Origin: Isohypsibius dastychi
Taxonomy: Eukaryota > Tardigrada > Eutardigrada > Parachela > Isohypsibiidae
NCBI GenBank assembly: GCA_034696485.1
Contig: JAQIWT010000150.1
Coordinates: 1-31,496 of the forward strand
Length of the DNA stretch: 31,496 nt
Direction of reading: 5' to 3'
Shown here: piece after piece, positions 28,099 to 31,496 of the stretch
How the letters are laid out: each line of letters begins with the position of its first letter
Numbering within the stretch: position 1 is the stretch's first letter
Notes under the pieces: generated by a model
Told to the model about the DNA's origin: nothing
The model's input: only the letters and a program-made list of their open reading frames with translations
Databases searched by the model: none
Translations under genes and position numbers: made by a program

Positions 28099-29143
28099 GA
28101 TTTATACTGGCATGGATTATCAGCTTAGAAGAATTCTCGTGAAACATGAAATCATTGGTCCACAGGGAATATGGCCGTTATGGTTCGAAGGCTTGCTTCA
28201 ACTCAAGTTCTCTTGATCTCAAGCTACCTATTTTTTGGAACCTGAAGAACAAACCATGAATCTAATGAGAATCAAGGCAGATAAACGAGAACAAATAAAA
28301 ACCTTACCATTTTCACAGCTCGATGTTCTCATCTCAAGACACGATAGGTCCACTTCAACGAGGAACAGTGTTGGTCATGACTGCTTTTAACAATTCGTAA
28401 GATAAGGACTGAGTAACATTTCACCATAAATGAATCTGATTCACATTTCACAATCAAATGTTCAGCATTTCCACTAGCAATCGGAAACTGAAATGCCAAG
28501 ATAGGATTTACGAAACTTTGACTTCGCTCGCTGGATTTGTTTATCTGAACGTAACTTGGTATCCAGACGGCGTGGCGTTACCAGTTACGCTGGGTGAGCA
28601 TGTAACTGGTAACGTCCGGATTTGTAACTGGTATCCGTCGCCAGGAGCTCGATATCGGAATCCAGCCAACTTCAAGAGTCGCATTTCTTCACAAGCGTCA
28701 AGACTGTATCCACATCCTGAATAACTTTGCTCATAATCACTGCTATCTGATTAAAAAAATTAGTAGGTAGCCCGATCTGTGGCGAGTTGGCGCTGTTCAA
28801 GATAAAGAGAACCAAGGTCGTCAACGAAGTCCAGGCTGCATATTGCATGCTGCATTGTCGAAGTACAAAAACCGTTAAACAAACAACGGTAACTACAGTC
28901 TACAGCGTGATTATTTAAGAACAGCTGATTCATGCTCAAAATCTCCATTCAGGTCGTCCTTCTTTGGGTATCAAATATCTCCTCAGACGCGTAAAGAAGT
29001 TCAAAATTTAAAGGTCATCTGAACAAAGGCCAGCCTTGGAAAGAATAAAGAGGAAGAACAACAGAATAATTCAAAAACTAATGCTGGTCATTGCACAGGA
29101 AGCCAGGAATAAGATACTACAGAATAACAAGAACGAAAATTAT
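28099..29143. other. Intergenic stretch upstream of USP32
   Basis: About 1 kb between the USP32 start and the 3' end of the zinc-finger gene; it must hold the USP32 promoter and 5' UTR. Open frames are short and unsupported (88 codons at 28458-28724 on +, 62 codons at 28760-28948 on -). Its one distinctive element is the GTAACTGGTA cluster at 28551-28636. Confidence 0.5.
28551..28636. repeat. Cluster of GTAACTGGTA-type words in both orientations
   Basis: GTAACTTGGTATCC at 28551-28564, GTTACCAGTTAC at 28577-28588 (reverse orientation), GTAACTGGTAAC at 28602-28613 and GTAACTGGTATCC at 28624-28636. The two middle copies are a perfect 12-base inverted repeat with a 13-base loop. It lies about 450-540 bases upstream of the USP32 ATG. 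Confidence 0.75.
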
Positions 29144-29148
29144 TTATT
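29143..29148 (-). terminator. Candidate poly(A) signal overlapping the zinc-finger stop codon
   Basis: AATAAA on the minus strand shares bases with the TAA stop (29146-29144). No other AATAAA was found on this strand between here and the USP32 start. If used, the 3' UTR would be only some 10-30 bases. Confidence 0.4.
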
Positions 29149-31496
29149 TAATGGAAGCATGCGATCCGGGCCTGTACGCTCCGGGTTGATTTCGGAAAGT
29201 CCCGTTATCGATCAACTTTTCCAAACCATGCACAGCACGGGATCCTGTCGGAGACTCATTTCTTTTGGAATCTGGAAGCGGGCTGGAGGAAGAACTGCTA
29301 GGGCTTCTGGCCAGCTTTATGCGGGAGTAAAATGAGGAAGTCTTCAAAAACGCATTTGGGTCCAAAATTCCTGAAAAACCACCTTTCATGAATTTCAACT
29401 CCCTACAACAGAATGGCCGGATTAGGACCGTACCGTGAACAACTCGCAAATGCATCTGCAGAACCGACAGACTCAGCAGTTGTAGCGCACACTCTCCACA
29501 TTGATATGAAGAATCCTTAGAGGGATGAGCTTGTCTAACATGTTCCTGAAACAGGAGAAAATTTTAAACATGTCGACAAAAGCGCGCGTATCAAGGTCGT
29601 ACATGGAAGATGTGCTGACTTTCACATATGAAGGTGGTATTCTGGTCTTCACAGACTTTGCACTGATACTTGGCAATTCCAGGTGCTTTGGATAAACGCA
29701 TCTCCGTGACTTCGCTCAGTTCAGCTTGATGCTGCAGCTGCACGTGTTCAGCAAACAAAACATGCGATCCGCATTGGAAATCACATAAACAACAAGCAAA
29801 GTTCGAGCCCGCCGGTCGAGTGCGCATCTGCTTGGATCCCTGTGAGTGGTCATCTTCTGATTGTGGCCTTTTGGAACCTTGAGTCTGGGACACAGTCGGC
29901 TCTGCAGATGATGGTCGGCTCATCCTGAATTACATGAATAATTCTCAAAAACAGCAAAATTTCAATCGATGATGTGGTACCTGAATGATTCTTCTGGTAG
30001 TCCGTGCAACGTCATGAGATGACTGCGAAGTTCGGCAGGTGTATTATATCCGACTTTCTGGCACACCGTGCAAACAAATGGATGAAGATTGCGCTGATGA
30101 TGGAAGACTAAATTATGGCTAACCAATCCGGTACTCAACAAAGTGACAAACTGGCATCGATCACATTTACGAACTGGAAGCTTGAAAACCTGAGCAACAA
30201 GGTGGGCAAACATTTCCTGAGCGCTACTGAAGGGCATCTGGCAATGGATACAACATGCAGGGTATTTGCCAGGGACGTGTATTTTATAAATATGTGCTTC
30301 CAGCGCATCCAATTTTCGTGGAAAGTTATCAGCTGGAAAGTTGTCACGACACAGGACACAATATTCCGAGTTGTCGTCAGACATTTGATTTTCATGTTGA
30401 GGAAATGATCGAAGGTTCTGGTTTGGTTCAGGAGAGATTCGAAGTGAAGAATGTTGTGGAGAATTATCAGGGTGAGCAGTCATAATGTGTTCTCGCATGG
30501 CAGCTTTAGTTTCATGCAGGGGGGCGACAGCTTCGTCGCAGTAGTTACATCGATACGCGAAAAAAGGCGATCTTTGCTGCATTAGTCGCTGGCGACAGGA
30601 AGGATTGGCGTTCAAATGACGAACGAGCTCACTTCGAGGACCGACCATGTTGGCCTTGCAGACCGGACATATTCCGCGGGTATTCTCTGGACCCCCATGT
30701 TCACTTGCAACATGGTGAAAATAATCCATTTCGTTTGTCCCCCGGAAGCGACAGTTGATCACACAACACGTGTATGACACGCATACTATTCGACTGAAAA
30801 CACAATGAAAACTTAGAAGTCGAAATCGGAAAAAAATAGTAGCTTACCTAAAATGTACACATCGCCGACCAACATGCTTCTCCACTTCTTCCGGATTTTT
30901 CATTCTCAGGCCACATTCCGGACAACATACGTCAATCATGTTCGGATTGAGTCGGAGATTATGCAACTTCCGGTGAGCGTCGAGGCTGCAGGGATTACAG
31001 CAAACAATGTCGCACTTCGCGCATTTGAATTCCTGCGCAGCTTTGCCGACATCTCGACAACGCTGAAAGTGATGCGTGATGCCGATTTGGTTTTCGAATC
31101 GCGAAGGGCAAAATGCACACGGGATGCCTGATATTTCTTTGTCCGAACTAGAAGCGGAATTCACGGAAATCCTAGAGGGATTTTTGGTGGCGAGCTCCTT
31201 TTGCACTTGGTTCACAGAAATCGTAGGACCATGGCGACCTGCAGGGGTCCAAGTTTTTCCTTCGTTATTGTCACCCCCTGTAGCATGTGAGCCGTTCAGA
31301 ATTTGCGGCTGTGATTTTTTTGCCGATGAAGACTTCAACGGTAGATTCTTTCTTTCTGAAAACTGACGCAGTTTCTCAATCGCGCTCGTAATGCTTCCGG
31401 TTTCAGCTGGATGTGAACTTTCTTCATTCGCCGGATGAGTCGGGCGATACGAAGTGGTAGAAACTAGTGACCTCGTCGATTTTTGTTGCAAAGGAA
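29144..31496 (-). CDS. Multi-C2H2 zinc-finger protein, 5' end outside the window
   Basis: Likely nuclear nucleic-acid-binding protein. Visible exons in transcript order: 31496(edge)-30848, 30793-29981, 29924-29603, 29545-29434, 29370-29144; about 707 residues are seen. Introns are 54-63 bp, GT-AG, and keep frame. Roughly 13 C2H2-like fingers follow a Ser-rich, Lys-rich N-terminal region. Examples: IPCAFCPSRFENQIGITHHF, FKCAKCDIVCCNPCSLDAH, YRCNYCDEAVAPL, VRKCDRCQFVTL, FVCTVCQKVGYN, YQCGECALQLLS. Several are irregular (CC doublets, long loops) and linkers do not follow TGEKP, unlike KRAB-type arrays. The C-terminal ~75 residues are Ser-rich and basic (ARSPSSSSSS). I do not recognise the orthologue. 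The last intron (29433-29371) is in frame and could be read through. The first exon's open frame reaches the window edge, so its true start is not visible. Confidence 0.85.

Noticed and set aside
29371-29433. Read-through of the last zinc-finger intron
   Set aside because: The 63 bases are in frame, but they have a good donor (GGTACG), a pyrimidine-rich acceptor (TTTTTCAG) and the same size as other introns here. Not fully excluded.

Overview
The window comes from a eukaryotic nuclear genome. Genes are split by many GT-AG introns, most of them only 47-80 bp, and the encoded families are animal-specific (teneurin, EF-hand USP32). Very short introns and about 2-5 kb between genes suggest a compact invertebrate genome. 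A small ecdysozoan such as a nematode or tardigrade fits best, but I cannot settle the phylum from the sequence. No bacterial, viral, CRISPR, tRNA or rRNA feature was seen.

Layout. (1) 1-4818: no supportable gene; probably upstream and regulatory sequence of the next gene. (2) 4819-17330, + strand: a complete teneurin. I reconstructed it as 24 exons with all splice phases compatible, giving 2783 residues: intracellular domain, one membrane segment, eight EGF repeats, beta-sandwich domains, NHL propeller, YD/RHS shell and a C-terminal Tox-GHH-like domain. (3) 17331-19827: intergenic, with a poly(A) signal, a dispersed repeat, a MITE-like inverted repeat flanked by a possible target duplication, a broken-looking minus-strand ORF pair and a stretch with long C/G runs. 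(4) 19828-21701, + strand: a secreted protein of 602 residues made of a signal peptide, 22 Ser/Thr/Gly-rich units of about 20 residues, and a C-terminal lysozyme/transglycosylase-like domain. (5) 22887-28098, - strand: a complete USP32 orthologue (18 exons, 1420 residues) with EF-hand, DUSP, ubiquitin-like and USP catalytic domains and a C-terminal CAAX box. (6) 28099-29143: intergenic, holding a cluster of a GTAACTGGTA motif in both orientations. (7) 29144-31496, - strand: the 3' part of a multi-C2H2 zinc-finger gene that runs off the right edge.

The genes do not form an obvious pathway. The teneurin is a cell-surface adhesion receptor, USP32 a membrane-associated deubiquitinase, the zinc-finger protein a likely nuclear regulator, and the mucin-like lysozyme a probable secreted hydrolase. 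The least familiar locus is the repeat-bearing lysozyme-like gene. Gene models come from reading the sequence by eye, with domain calls from recalled family patterns; no search was run.
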